Shown here: piece after piece, positions 17,793-25,273 of the stretch
Layout of the letters: each line of letters starts with the position of its first letter
How positions within the stretch are numbered: the first letter of the stretch is position 1
Source: Akkermansia sp.
Lineage (GTDB): Bacteria > Verrucomicrobiota > Verrucomicrobiia > Verrucomicrobiales > Akkermansiaceae
NCBI RefSeq assembly: GCF_020860705.1
Contig: NZ_JAJBTT010000023.1
Location: 1 to 45,164, forward strand
Direction of reading: 5' to 3'
DNA: 45,164 bases
Position numbers and translations under genes: made by a program
Notes under the pieces: generated by a model
What the model was told of the DNA's origin: nothing
The model's input: only the letters and a program-made list of their open reading frames with translations
Database searches by the model: none

Positions 17793-17821
17793 ATCATAGC
17801 ACCCGCTCCACTTTACTCCAA
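17793..17821 (-). promoter_or_regulatory. hppA promoter
   Basis: TTGGAG (17821-17816), a 17-nt spacer and TATGAT (17798-17793) with an extended TG motif just before the -10 (TGCTATGAT) on the minus strand. Predicted initiation is about 25 nt before the hppA ATG. The -35 is weak, the extended -10 good. Confidence 0.6.
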
Positions 17822-17922
17822 GAAAAAACCGCCGCTCGGAAGGGAAAATTCACCTTCTTGCGGAAAGACCAGTGCATAGGGAAAGTCCTGAGTATTCCCC
17901 GAAGAAACAAGCGCGGCGCGGA

Positions 17923-18330
17923 TTAATCCAATTTGCCGCCGGACGCCCCGGAGACGGCCAGAGCCCGCTCTTCCGCCTTCCTCGCCCAGGCCCGCCCCTT
18001 CTCCTTGTCTCCCTCCACCCCGTACCCCATGAAAGAGCAAAATGCCACGTTATTACAGGCCAGCGGGGCTCCCTGCTCGGCGGCTTTCAAAAACTATTTG
18101 AACGCCTCTCCACGATCCCGGGGGACGCCCTTGCCATGAAGGTAGCATAAGCCAAGGCTATTCTGGCTGGAAGCGTGCCCCTGCTCCGCCGCCTGCCGTA
18201 TCCAGAAAAAGCTTTTTCCCATATCCTTTTCCACTCCGTCTCCCTTCGCGTAAGCCTGCCCCAGTTCAAGCTGCGCCCGCGCATCACCCCGCTCTGCGGG
18301 CTGCAACAACTCCGACGCCTCCGCCTGTCG
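17923..18330 (-). pseudogene. Sel1-like repeat protein remnant with an internal stop
   Basis: The minus frame encodes several Sel1-type repeats (LGQAYAKGDGVEKD, AAEQGHASSQNSLGLCYLHGKGV, FLKAAEQGAPLA, then FMGYGVEGDKEKGRAWARKAEE). It is cut by TAG at 18096-18094, at the point where the repeat consensus expects an aromatic residue (EAFK-stop-FLKAAEQG). A single change from TGG or TAT/TAC would explain it. The frame also lacks an ATG and begins right after an in-frame TGA at 18333-18331, so the N-terminus and any signal peptide are lost. Sel1 repeats are alpha/alpha solenoids for protein contacts. I read this as a decayed gene; a sequencing error at the TAG cannot be excluded. Confidence 0.75.
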
Positions 18331-18432
18331 TCAAAAATACATTATCCCCAAATCCAACATTTCTATAACCCTGTCAGGGAACGCGGCAGGAAAAGAAGGG
18401 AAGGCAACAACTCCCATGGGGATGAACAGATT

Positions 18433-19422
18433 TCACCTGTCCGCCATTTCATCAATAAGGGAAAGCTCTTCCGGGGTGAACCGTGTATTTTCCAGGGCTT
18501 TCAGGCAATCCACGATTTGCGAAGGGCGGCTGGCGCCTATCAGGGCCGTGGTCACTACGGAATCTTTCAGAACCCAGGCGAGAGCCATCTGGGCGAGGCT
18601 TTGCCCGCGGCTCCGGGCCAGGGCGGCCAGGCGGCGTATTTTATCCTCATGCTGCTGCACCCGTTCTGCCGTTAAAAAGACGGAGGAACCTGCTGCGCGG
18701 GAATCCGAAGGAATACCCTCCAGATAACGGTCCGTCAGCATGCCCTGGGCCAAGGGAGAAAAGGCGACGCAACCGGTGCCCGTTTCCCGGATGGCCTGAA
18801 AAACGGACTCTTCCGGCTCCCGGTTGAACATGTTGTAACGGAGCTGGTGGACCAGGCACGGCACACGGGCCTCCCGAAGCAGGGCACATATCCGCCTGGT
18901 TTGCTCCGCCGGAAATTTGGAGATGCCGGCATACAAGGCCTTGCCGGACTGAACCGCCGTAACAAGAGCTCCGGCCGTTTCTTCCAGCGGAGTCTCCGGA
19001 TCATACCGGTGCGCATAAAAAATATCCACATACTCCAGCTTCATGCGGGAAAGAGACTGGTCCAGGCTGGCAAGCATGTGCTTGCGGGATCCCCAGTCCC
19101 CGTACGGCCCCTCCCACATCAGATGCCCCGCCTTGGTAGCGATGACGAGCTCGTCACGGAAACGGGACAAATCCTGCATGAAAATACGGCCGAAACATTC
19201 TTCCGCTGCCCCGGGCGGCGGTCCATAATTGTTCGCCAGGTCAAAATACGTAATGCCGGCGTCAAACGCGCCATGGATAAGCCGCCGGGCATTCTCAAAA
19301 TCATCGGCAGCGCCGAAATTGTGCCAAAGCCCCAGGGAGACGGGAGGGAGCAGCAACCCGCTGAGGCCGCAGCGGCGGTAGTCCAGATGGCTGTAGCGGT
19401 CAGGATCGGGCAAATAACTCAT
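18433..19422 (-). CDS. Aldo/keto reductase, YghZ/GPR-like
   Basis: A 329-residue NADPH-dependent aldo/keto reductase. The catalytic tetrad is intact: Asp61, Tyr66 (FDLANNYG), Lys97 (IATKAGH) and His138 (FYAHRYD). The long N-terminal lead-in, GLWHNFG and GPPPGAAEECFGRI resemble the AKR14/YghZ subgroup, which reduces glyceraldehyde 3-phosphate and methylglyoxal-type aldehydes in E. coli. The C-terminal IGASRPSQI is the cofactor-binding stretch. The start overlaps the preceding gene's stop by 4 nt (ATGA), so the two are probably co-translated. The precise substrate is not determined by sequence. Confidence 0.92.
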   Translation of the reverse strand: MSYLPDPDRYSHLDYRRCGLSGLLLPPVSLGLWHNFGAADDFENARRLIHGAFDAGITYFDLANNYGPPPGAAEECFGRIFMQDLSRFRDELVIATKAGHLMWEGPYGDWGSRKHMLASLDQSLSRMKLEYVDIFYAHRYDPETPLEETAGALVTAVQSGKALYAGISKFPAEQTRRICALLREARVPCLVHQLRYNMFNREPEESVFQAIRETGTGCVAFSPLAQGMLTDRYLEGIPSDSRAAGSSVFLTAERVQQHEDKIRRLAALARSRGQSLAQMALAWVLKDSVVTTALIGASRPSQIVDCLKALENTRFTPEELSLIDEMADR

Positions 19423-20249
19423 GGGGAAGAGGGGGTGGAAGATTCATGACCGTGGATCAGGCGTTCATGCCGCACGCCGGAACGCCATGCCTCCGTGTGG
19501 TATTTGGCCGCCAGCAATTCCGCCACGCGGGCGTTCATACCGGGAAATGCCTCTACTGCCTCGCACAGGGAATATTCATCCGCCAGACGGGCGGCCAGCA
19601 TTTGATCCCAGCCGGGAGGAAGAAGGCAATTCTGAATGCTCCCCTGATGGAGAACTCCGCCGCGCACCCTCCTCTGCCCGCCTCCGGCCAGCTTTTCCCC
19701 GCCGGGGAGCACAAGATCACTCGTTACGGGACTGGAAAAACAGGCGCGGCCTCCGTCCGGGGCATCCCCGTCCAGCATCACGCATTCCACGCCGCACTCT
19801 TTTAAAACGCGGGCCAGGGCGCCATGAATCCAGCGGTACAGCGTGGCGCTGGAAGGCCGTTCCTTTTCTTCCCTGCGGTGCATGGCCAAGGTGAAGGGAA
19901 TGTCATGCCGGTGGTCCACAATGCCGCCGCCCGTCCAGCGCCGCACAAAATGGAGATCATCCCCCGGAAAAATGCCGCGCGCCGTGGCTTCCTCATCAAA
20001 ATAACCGTAGGTCACGGTCGGCCGGGCCCAGCGGTACACCCGCAGCACGGGCTTTTCCCCCCATTCCAGCAGAGCTTCGTCCACCGCCATGGCTTCCTCC
20101 CCGCTCCTGGCTACCGGATCACGCCACAGCACCAGTTCCGGCAGAGGGGACAAATTGCCGACGACATTTGCGAATCCCGACATATGGTAATAGTGTAAAA
20201 CGACAGAAACATTCCGTGCAGGAAGCGCAGCGGAGGATTCCGCGGCCAT
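19419..20249 (-). CDS. Lipoate-protein ligase A / BPL-LplA-LipB family protein
   Basis: A 276-residue protein with the LplA-type fold. It has VYRWARPTVTYGYF, the RRWTGGGIVDHRHDIPFT motif that binds the lipoyl group, and GEKLAGGGQRR containing the conserved catalytic Lys. These suit attachment of lipoate or octanoate to carrier domains of 2-oxoacid dehydrogenases or GcvH; ligase versus transferase cannot be decided here. The ATG at 20249 is chosen because GGGAGG precedes it. The next ATG, 20183, would remove 22 residues that carry no family motif and is a real alternative. It sits 17 nt after the prepilin-like gene and overlaps the aldo/keto reductase. Confidence 0.8.
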   Translation of the reverse strand: MAAESSAALPARNVSVVLHYYHMSGFANVVGNLSPLPELVLWRDPVARSGEEAMAVDEALLEWGEKPVLRVYRWARPTVTYGYFDEEATARGIFPGDDLHFVRRWTGGGIVDHRHDIPFTLAMHRREEKERPSSATLYRWIHGALARVLKECGVECVMLDGDAPDGGRACFSSPVTSDLVLPGGEKLAGGGQRRVRGGVLHQGSIQNCLLPPGWDQMLAARLADEYSLCEAVEAFPGMNARVAELLAAKYHTEAWRSGVRHERLIHGHESSTPSSP

Positions 20250-20266
20250 CAACCTCCCGCACAGGC

Positions 20267-21337
20267 CTAATGGTTCATGGGAAGCGCTATGCGCTGGGTG
20301 AACGACCTGGTATAACGTTCAAAGAACTCCTCCGGGGAGGGAGCCGGACGCTTCTTCTGCCGGATCTGGTCCACCAAGGCCATGCCTTCATCCGTAACTA
20401 CCGTCATGGATATGGTCACGGCGGTAACGCGCCCAGACTTCACATCACCAATATTCACGCTGCTGCCGATGACATCCAGCCGGTTACCGTATACATCCAT
20501 CTGGGAGCAGGAACCGAGACGGTTGGCTCCCGTCGTCATGACCGGGATCAACACGGACTCCCGTTGCGTAGCGTCCTTGTCCGACTTGTTGCTGCCGGAA
20601 TTGCCGATCTTCTTCTGGTAATCCACTTCAAAGATCAGCGTCATCTCCACAATATTTTCCACCAGGAAATTGGCGGGTATGGTTTCATCCTGCTGATAGC
20701 GGGTGTAAGCCGCCCAAAGGTCCTGCTGGCCCAGGAGATTCTGCACGGTATCTTCCGCGCTGATCAGATTGCGGTACAGGGAATAGACGGGGAAACCGTC
20801 CGACTCCGCCGTAGCGTCCTGGTCCAGAATCTGGTCACGGTAAAGCAGCTTGTACCCCACGCAGTTCACGTCGCCGATCAGGCGGTCGTTCCTCATGTCC
20901 ATGCTGGACTTGGCGGGATTGCGGTCCGTGGCCGTGGTAAAGAAAATCACCTGGGAGGCATTCGTGATCTTGGCGCCTTCCGGCCCCATGGTCATCAGGT
21001 TCACCCGGGCTTCATCCAGACCGGAGGAACGGCCTTTTTTCTTGGATGCCGTCGTCTTGTTCGCGCGTGAAACCAGATCACTGTCCCGCTGCACCAGCAT
21101 CCATTCAAAAGGATTCCCGGAACGGAACTGCATGCTTTCAAAATCCTTGGTCATGGTATCCATGGCCGTGCGGGCAAGCGTGGTGGTCCGCACATCCTGC
21201 AGCACCCATCTCCAGATGTCCACCCCGCGGGAGGTCAGGGCCACAATCACCAGCACCAGCACGGTAGTGATGGTCATGGCGGCCAGAAGCTCAATCAGAG
21301 TGAACGCTCCGGATTTGATTTTGGCAAATGTCTTCAT
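20267..21337 (-). CDS. Prepilin-like protein, Verru_Chthon cassette protein C type
   Basis: A 356-residue protein with a type IV prepilin N-terminus: a short basic leader ending KSGA, then FTLIELLAAMTITTVLVLVIVAL with Glu at +5. The residue before the predicted cleavage site is Ala rather than the usual Gly. The remainder is a large globular domain with no motif I can assign, ending in TRSFTQRIALPM. Size, order and neighbours fit the C member of the Verru_Chthon cassette, a set of pseudopilin-like proteins described from Verrucomicrobia. The family name is from memory. It is probably inserted in the inner membrane and processed by a prepilin peptidase such as the one at 43287. Confidence 0.8.
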   Translation of the reverse strand: MKTFAKIKSGAFTLIELLAAMTITTVLVLVIVALTSRGVDIWRWVLQDVRTTTLARTAMDTMTKDFESMQFRSGNPFEWMLVQRDSDLVSRANKTTASKKKGRSSGLDEARVNLMTMGPEGAKITNASQVIFFTTATDRNPAKSSMDMRNDRLIGDVNCVGYKLLYRDQILDQDATAESDGFPVYSLYRNLISAEDTVQNLLGQQDLWAAYTRYQQDETIPANFLVENIVEMTLIFEVDYQKKIGNSGSNKSDKDATQRESVLIPVMTTGANRLGSCSQMDVYGNRLDVIGSSVNIGDVKSGRVTAVTISMTVVTDEGMALVDQIRQKKRPAPSPEEFFERYTRSFTQRIALPMNH

Positions 21338-21366
21338 GATTTTTCAGAGTTCTTCAGATCATGCCG

Positions 21367-22167
21367 TTAGCGGCGGAAAGCGAGGTTGCGCGTAAAGACG
21401 GGAGTCTTCAAATTCTCCCAGGTCACGTACTGCAAACGTTCAGGATCCGTATTCAGAAGCTGGAAAAATTCCGCCTGGTACAGGACTTCCGCCCCCCATG
21501 GCAAATTCAGGCCGCCGCCCTTCTCCGGCGTATACACGTAAAGGGAAGGCTCCGTAATGACCTTGCCGCGGTTGTAAGGGTTGTAAATCGTCCCGTACTT
21601 GGGAGCCAGCTTATACCCATAAGCGTTGGAATCCATGCGTTCCACCACCAGCTGGGTCATGCGCACGGCAAAGACGGGACCGACCAGCGCCTTGAAATCC
21701 TCCCACCGGTTCTTGTTGTTTGCCAGGCAGACGCCCGGCACCACGGCCGTATTCTTGCCGGGAATGCTGCCGCCTTCCTCCAGCCAGGGCTGGGGAGTGC
21801 CGTCCTTGCGAACGCCTTTGGTCAGATCAGCCCTGTAATTGTAAACCAGAATGGTCGTGGCAGGCTTGGACGTAAACTGCATCCAGTAAAACGCCTTGTC
21901 AAAAGCGGAAATATATCTGGTGGAGGAAGACTTTCTGGCATTGGGGGCGGCACGCTCGGAATTGCGGAGCTCCCCGAGTTCCGCCGTCAGGGCATGAACA
22001 ATGCGGTCCGCCTCACGAATGGTCAGGGCGGCCTGGACCGTCCTTCTGGCAGGAATAAACATGGCCATGAATACCACGATCAACACGGCAACCACGCCGA
22101 TCGCAAGCACCACTTCCGTCAGGGTAAACCCTTTGGCACGAGATTGTTTCATACACTTGGTCAACAT
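21367..22167 (-). CDS. Prepilin-like protein, Verru_Chthon cassette protein B type
   Basis: A 266-residue protein with a class III signal: leader ending SRAKG, then FTLTEVVLAIGVVAVLIVVFMAM with Glu at +5, followed by the start of the long pilin helix (IPARRTVQAALTIREADRIV). An internal ATG at 22152 (MKQSRAKG) would give a shorter, more typical leader and may be the true start. The C-terminal domain (YKLAPKYGTIYNPYN, LYVYTPEKGGG) has no recognised fold. It lies 29 nt upstream of the protein C-like gene and 27 nt downstream of the D-like gene, in one operon. Confidence 0.8.
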   Translation of the reverse strand: MLTKCMKQSRAKGFTLTEVVLAIGVVAVLIVVFMAMFIPARRTVQAALTIREADRIVHALTAELGELRNSERAAPNARKSSSTRYISAFDKAFYWMQFTSKPATTILVYNYRADLTKGVRKDGTPQPWLEEGGSIPGKNTAVVPGVCLANNKNRWEDFKALVGPVFAVRMTQLVVERMDSNAYGYKLAPKYGTIYNPYNRGKVITEPSLYVYTPEKGGGLNLPWGAEVLYQAEFFQLLNTDPERLQYVTWENLKTPVFTRNLAFRR

Positions 22168-22194
22168 AAAATGGAAAATCCGTTAAAACATGAA

Positions 22195-22902
22195 TTAGTC
22201 GGGAATCACCTGCTCCGTCGTCCTCAACCGGCTGATATTGCCCTTGGGGTAAATGACGATGCCGCCTGCCAGCCCCGGCTTCCCGTCCACCATCGGGGTC
22301 GGCTTTTCTTCCTTGCCGTTTCCGGCGGAACCGGAAACCACCACCAGGCGGGTGGGGGCATTCGGCTGGGACATGCGGCCTTCCTCGTCAAACTCAATGA
22401 AGTAAATATCCGTCATCCTATTGCCCGGAAGATTGACGGTATCCTGTCCGTCACGGCTGGAAAAACTGCGGGCTACCGACTTGCCCTTGTTCCTCTTGGA
22501 ACCTTCCAGAAGGGTGCTGTAGGTGGGGCTGATATAGAATCCGGCGGGAAGAGTCTGCAAACGGTTGACCAGATGCCACTTTCCGGTACGCGTATTTTTG
22601 GACATCACGCCCAGGGTACGCATGTTGCGGGCCTCGTCTTCAGGAGTGCTGATAATAATCAGGCGGCTCCAGGTCCCCTTGCCCATGGCGTCCAGGCGCG
22701 CTTCCTGCACCATGCCGTCCACCATCTCCACCGCGGACTGAAGCCCCTGCGCCCTGCCCCCGCCTCTCAACATACTGGCAGCCAATGCCATCATGGCTAC
22801 CATAATGGTAATGACGACAATAAGTTCCACCAGGGTAAACCCCCTGCTCCCCGACGAAGAACAGCATGACACCGCTCCGGAATGCTTGGAAAAATTTCTC
22901 AT
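22195..22902 (-). CDS. Prepilin-like protein, Verru_Chthon cassette protein D type
   Basis: A 235-residue pseudopilin-like protein. The leader is long (about 20 residues, with CCSSSGSRG before the cut) and precedes FTLVELIVVITIMVAMMALAASM, a canonical type IV pilin helix with Glu at +5. The rest resembles GspH/FimT-type minor pseudopilins (SAVEMVDGMVQEARLDAMG, then VFYISPTY-like beta segments). It is the first gene of the three-gene prepilin group. No pilus ATPase, platform protein or secretin lies nearby, so assembly would depend on machinery elsewhere. Confidence 0.78.
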   Translation of the reverse strand: MRNFSKHSGAVSCCSSSGSRGFTLVELIVVITIMVAMMALAASMLRGGGRAQGLQSAVEMVDGMVQEARLDAMGKGTWSRLIIISTPEDEARNMRTLGVMSKNTRTGKWHLVNRLQTLPAGFYISPTYSTLLEGSKRNKGKSVARSFSSRDGQDTVNLPGNRMTDIYFIEFDEEGRMSQPNAPTRLVVVSGSAGNGKEEKPTPMVDGKPGLAGGIVIYPKGNISRLRTTEQVIPD

Positions 22903-22965
22903 ACAGCTTATGCAGGATTGAACAACGATTTTCGGTATGCTACCCGTTTCACCCGGTCACGGCAA

Positions 22966-23211
22966 TCATTTTTTAAGAAACGGGAACGCCTGATATGGTT
23001 CCGTCCCCATAAAATTCCGGAGGGTGTTCATCACCCGGTAATCCGTGCTGGCATCGCCCGTCCGTAAGAGCAGAATTTCCGGCCACTTCAATCCACACAT
23101 TCCAAGAAGGATAGGAAAGAGACAACCTTTCCGCGACCAGAGGGTAAAAGTATTTTCCTTTACGGTAACAGCAATTTCATTAACACCACCATGCCGGGAA
23201 AAGGGCCACAA
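22966..23211 (-). CDS. Doubtful small ORF upstream of the prepilin genes
   Basis: An 81-codon open frame ending in QAFPFLKK. It has no signal peptide, no recognised domain and no Shine-Dalgarno site. It is the only candidate in the gap between the cassette D-like gene and the EEP hydrolase gene (22903-23320), which is otherwise AT-richer and shows only weak inverted repeats. It may be noncoding sequence or a gene remnant. Confidence 0.2.
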   Translation of the reverse strand: MWPFSRHGGVNEIAVTVKENTFTLWSRKGCLFPILLGMCGLKWPEILLLRTGDASTDYRVMNTLRNFMGTEPYQAFPFLKK

Positions 23212-23320
23212 ACTTCACTCTTATCAAAATATTATTTTTTGATTTTTGCAAAGAGGCTCATTCCCTCAAATGAAACATCCAACCTATTTACGATGCGTCT
23301 CATTTAAAATGAACGCACTT

Positions 23321-24334
23321 TTATTTCAACTCCACCCACACGCCGCGGTGGTCGCTGGCCTGGCGGGAGGGGGGAGAGTCAAGGATGCCCATGGGAGGTT
23401 TGCGGCCAAGACGCTTTTTCAGGGTATTGTTGACAAAGAGATGGTCGAAGGAGTGGTAGGTATCTCCGTCTTCGTAGTAGATGGTCCAGGTTTCTCCACG
23501 GGAATCTCTCGGTTTCAGACGGTTCAAGCGGTATTCCGTTTTAGCCGGACCCTGGATGACCTGGACGGCGCTGTCCGCCGGACCGTCATTGAAGTCTCCG
23601 TACAGGAGCACGGGCATTCCGGCCTGGGAAGCGAGGGCTTCGTTCAGGTAGTCCCGCAAGGCGTAGGCCTCCCTCCGCCGCGTGTCTTCCGCGGAACCGT
23701 CACGGCTGAGGCGCGATTTCAAATGAATGCCCACCAGGCGGAACAAGCGGCCATCCGGAATCTTTACCGTGACATCCAGAATACCCCGCAGCATCGTTTT
23801 TTTCCGTTTCGTTTCTCCAGATACAGGCATATCCGCCACGGAACTGTTGTTGACGATAGGATATTTGGAAAGAAAGGCCAATCCCCGGTCTTCCCCATCC
23901 CTCATGACCAGCACCTTGTGCGGCAACTGAACGCCTTTTCTTTTCAACCGCATTTGCAGGTCGCGCACGGCGGCCTCTCCCCCCATTTCGGACAGTCCCG
24001 CCATTTCCGCACCGGATTGCCTGATGAGTTCCGCCACGGCTTCCCGCGCTTCAACGGGTTTGTATTTTATCTGGAAGTTGCTCCTGCGGGGGTCTTCCGG
24101 CACAAAGTAGTTGCCGGCATTCATTGTGAACAACCTGACAGGTTCTCCCTTTTCCGGAATAACGATTTTCTCCGGAGCCCTGCCCTGACCGGCCGCCGGC
24201 CGGGAGGCGGGCACCGCTTCCATCGTATCCGGAAGCGGTTTCCATTCCGTCAAGCCGTAGCCCAGCACCACACCCAGTACAATCAGGGCCGCAATGACGG
24301 AGGATCCCCTGCGTTTTGACGTTTTCCTGATCAT
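23321..24334 (-). CDS. Membrane-anchored endonuclease/exonuclease/phosphatase (EEP) family protein
   Basis: A 337-residue protein with an N-terminal anchor (basic MIRKTSKRR, then a hydrophobic segment at about 13-28) and an EEP (DNase I-like) domain from about residue 65. Catalytic landmarks appear in order: FTMNAGNY (Asn), LSEMGG (metal-binding Glu), GIHLKSRL (His), YGDFNDGP (Asp and Asn) and the terminal ASDHRGVW (Asp-His). The domain is therefore probably an active metal-dependent phosphodiesterase facing the periplasm. The family cleaves nucleic acids, phosphoinositides or sphingolipids; the substrate cannot be told. It is transcribed divergently from the ECF sigma factor gene. Confidence 0.88.
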   Translation of the reverse strand: MIRKTSKRRGSSVIAALIVLGVVLGYGLTEWKPLPDTMEAVPASRPAAGQGRAPEKIVIPEKGEPVRLFTMNAGNYFVPEDPRRSNFQIKYKPVEAREAVAELIRQSGAEMAGLSEMGGEAAVRDLQMRLKRKGVQLPHKVLVMRDGEDRGLAFLSKYPIVNNSSVADMPVSGETKRKKTMLRGILDVTVKIPDGRLFRLVGIHLKSRLSRDGSAEDTRRREAYALRDYLNEALASQAGMPVLLYGDFNDGPADSAVQVIQGPAKTEYRLNRLKPRDSRGETWTIYYEDGDTYHSFDHLFVNNTLKKRLGRKPPMGILDSPPSRQASDHRGVWVELK

Positions 24335-24458
24335 GTTCGTTCCCTTGAAAGATTTCCCTGATGAAAGGCGTAGTGTTTAAGCAGGTCCCGCCGTGCAAAA
24401 TTTTTCCAGCTTATTACTCGTCTTTCACTTCACTTTTATCCGTAATTCATGATAAACC

Positions 24459-25145
24459 ATGAATGTGCCTTCATTGCAACCCCAGAACGAGTCCCAGCCT
24501 GACGAGCAAACGCTTTCCCAATATGCGGAACATACCAGGAAAAGCCTGATTGCGCGTTTGGAGAATTGGGAGGACCAGCGCACATGGGACGAGTTTTACC
24601 GCACCTACTGGAGGCTCATTTATTCCGTCGCCCTCAAGGCCGGATTGAGGGAGGACGAAGCCTGGGACGTGGTGCAGGAAACCATTCTTTCCATCGCCAA
24701 ACAGAGCAAGAAGAATATTTACAAGCCGGAACAGGGTTCCTTCAAGCTCTGGCTCTGGAACATGACCCGCTGGCGCATCAACGACCAGTTCCGCAAGCGG
24801 AAGAAGGACACGGCCATGCTGATGAGTCCGGATGCCGCGGAATCCCAGGAGCATCCCATTGACAAGATTCCGGACGAAGGGAAGAATAATTTTGACCAGG
24901 TGTGGGAACGGGAATGGCAGAATAATCTGCTGCAGGCGGCTCTGGAACGCGTCAAGGCCAAGGTGTCTCCCAAGCAGTTCCAGATTTTTGATTATTACGT
25001 GCTCCGGGAATGGGATGCGGCCAAAGTCCGGAGACAGCTTGGCGTCACCATCGCCCAGGTGTACCTGGCGAAGCACCGCGTAGGGAGCGCCCTGAAGAAA
25101 GAGCTGCAATTCCTTCAATCCCAGGAGGAGGAGAAGGAGAAGTAA
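24459..25145 (+). CDS. ECF-type RNA polymerase sigma factor
   Basis: A 228-residue sigma-70 family protein. Region 2 (about 38-115) contains WDEFYRTYWRLIYSVALKAGL, DVVQETILSIAKQ and LWLWNMTRWRINDQFRKRKK. Region 4 (about 165-222) has VKAKVSPKQFQIFDYYVL followed by a helix-turn-helix with AKVRRQLGVTIAQVYLAKHRV. Regions 1 and 3 are absent, as expected for ECF sigmas. A charged linker and a Glu/Lys-rich tail flank the core. No anti-sigma factor gene lies beside it; the next gene, 128 nt on, encodes a PAS-SpoIIE phosphatase, so control through a phosphatase is possible. Confidence 0.9.
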   Translation: MNVPSLQPQNESQPDEQTLSQYAEHTRKSLIARLENWEDQRTWDEFYRTYWRLIYSVALKAGLREDEAWDVVQETILSIAKQSKKNIYKPEQGSFKLWLWNMTRWRINDQFRKRKKDTAMLMSPDAAESQEHPIDKIPDEGKNNFDQVWEREWQNNLLQAALERVKAKVSPKQFQIFDYYVLREWDAAKVRRQLGVTIAQVYLAKHRVGSALKKELQFLQSQEEEKEK

Positions 25146-25273
25146 AGCTGGCTGCCTCCGGTGCAGACGGATCCCATGCCGCTTTTTCCCGGCCATTCCC
25201 TTTTTCTGCAATAATTCCTTTATTTTGCCTCTTGCCAATGGAGGGGTTTTGTCGTTAGATAACGGCAACTGCA

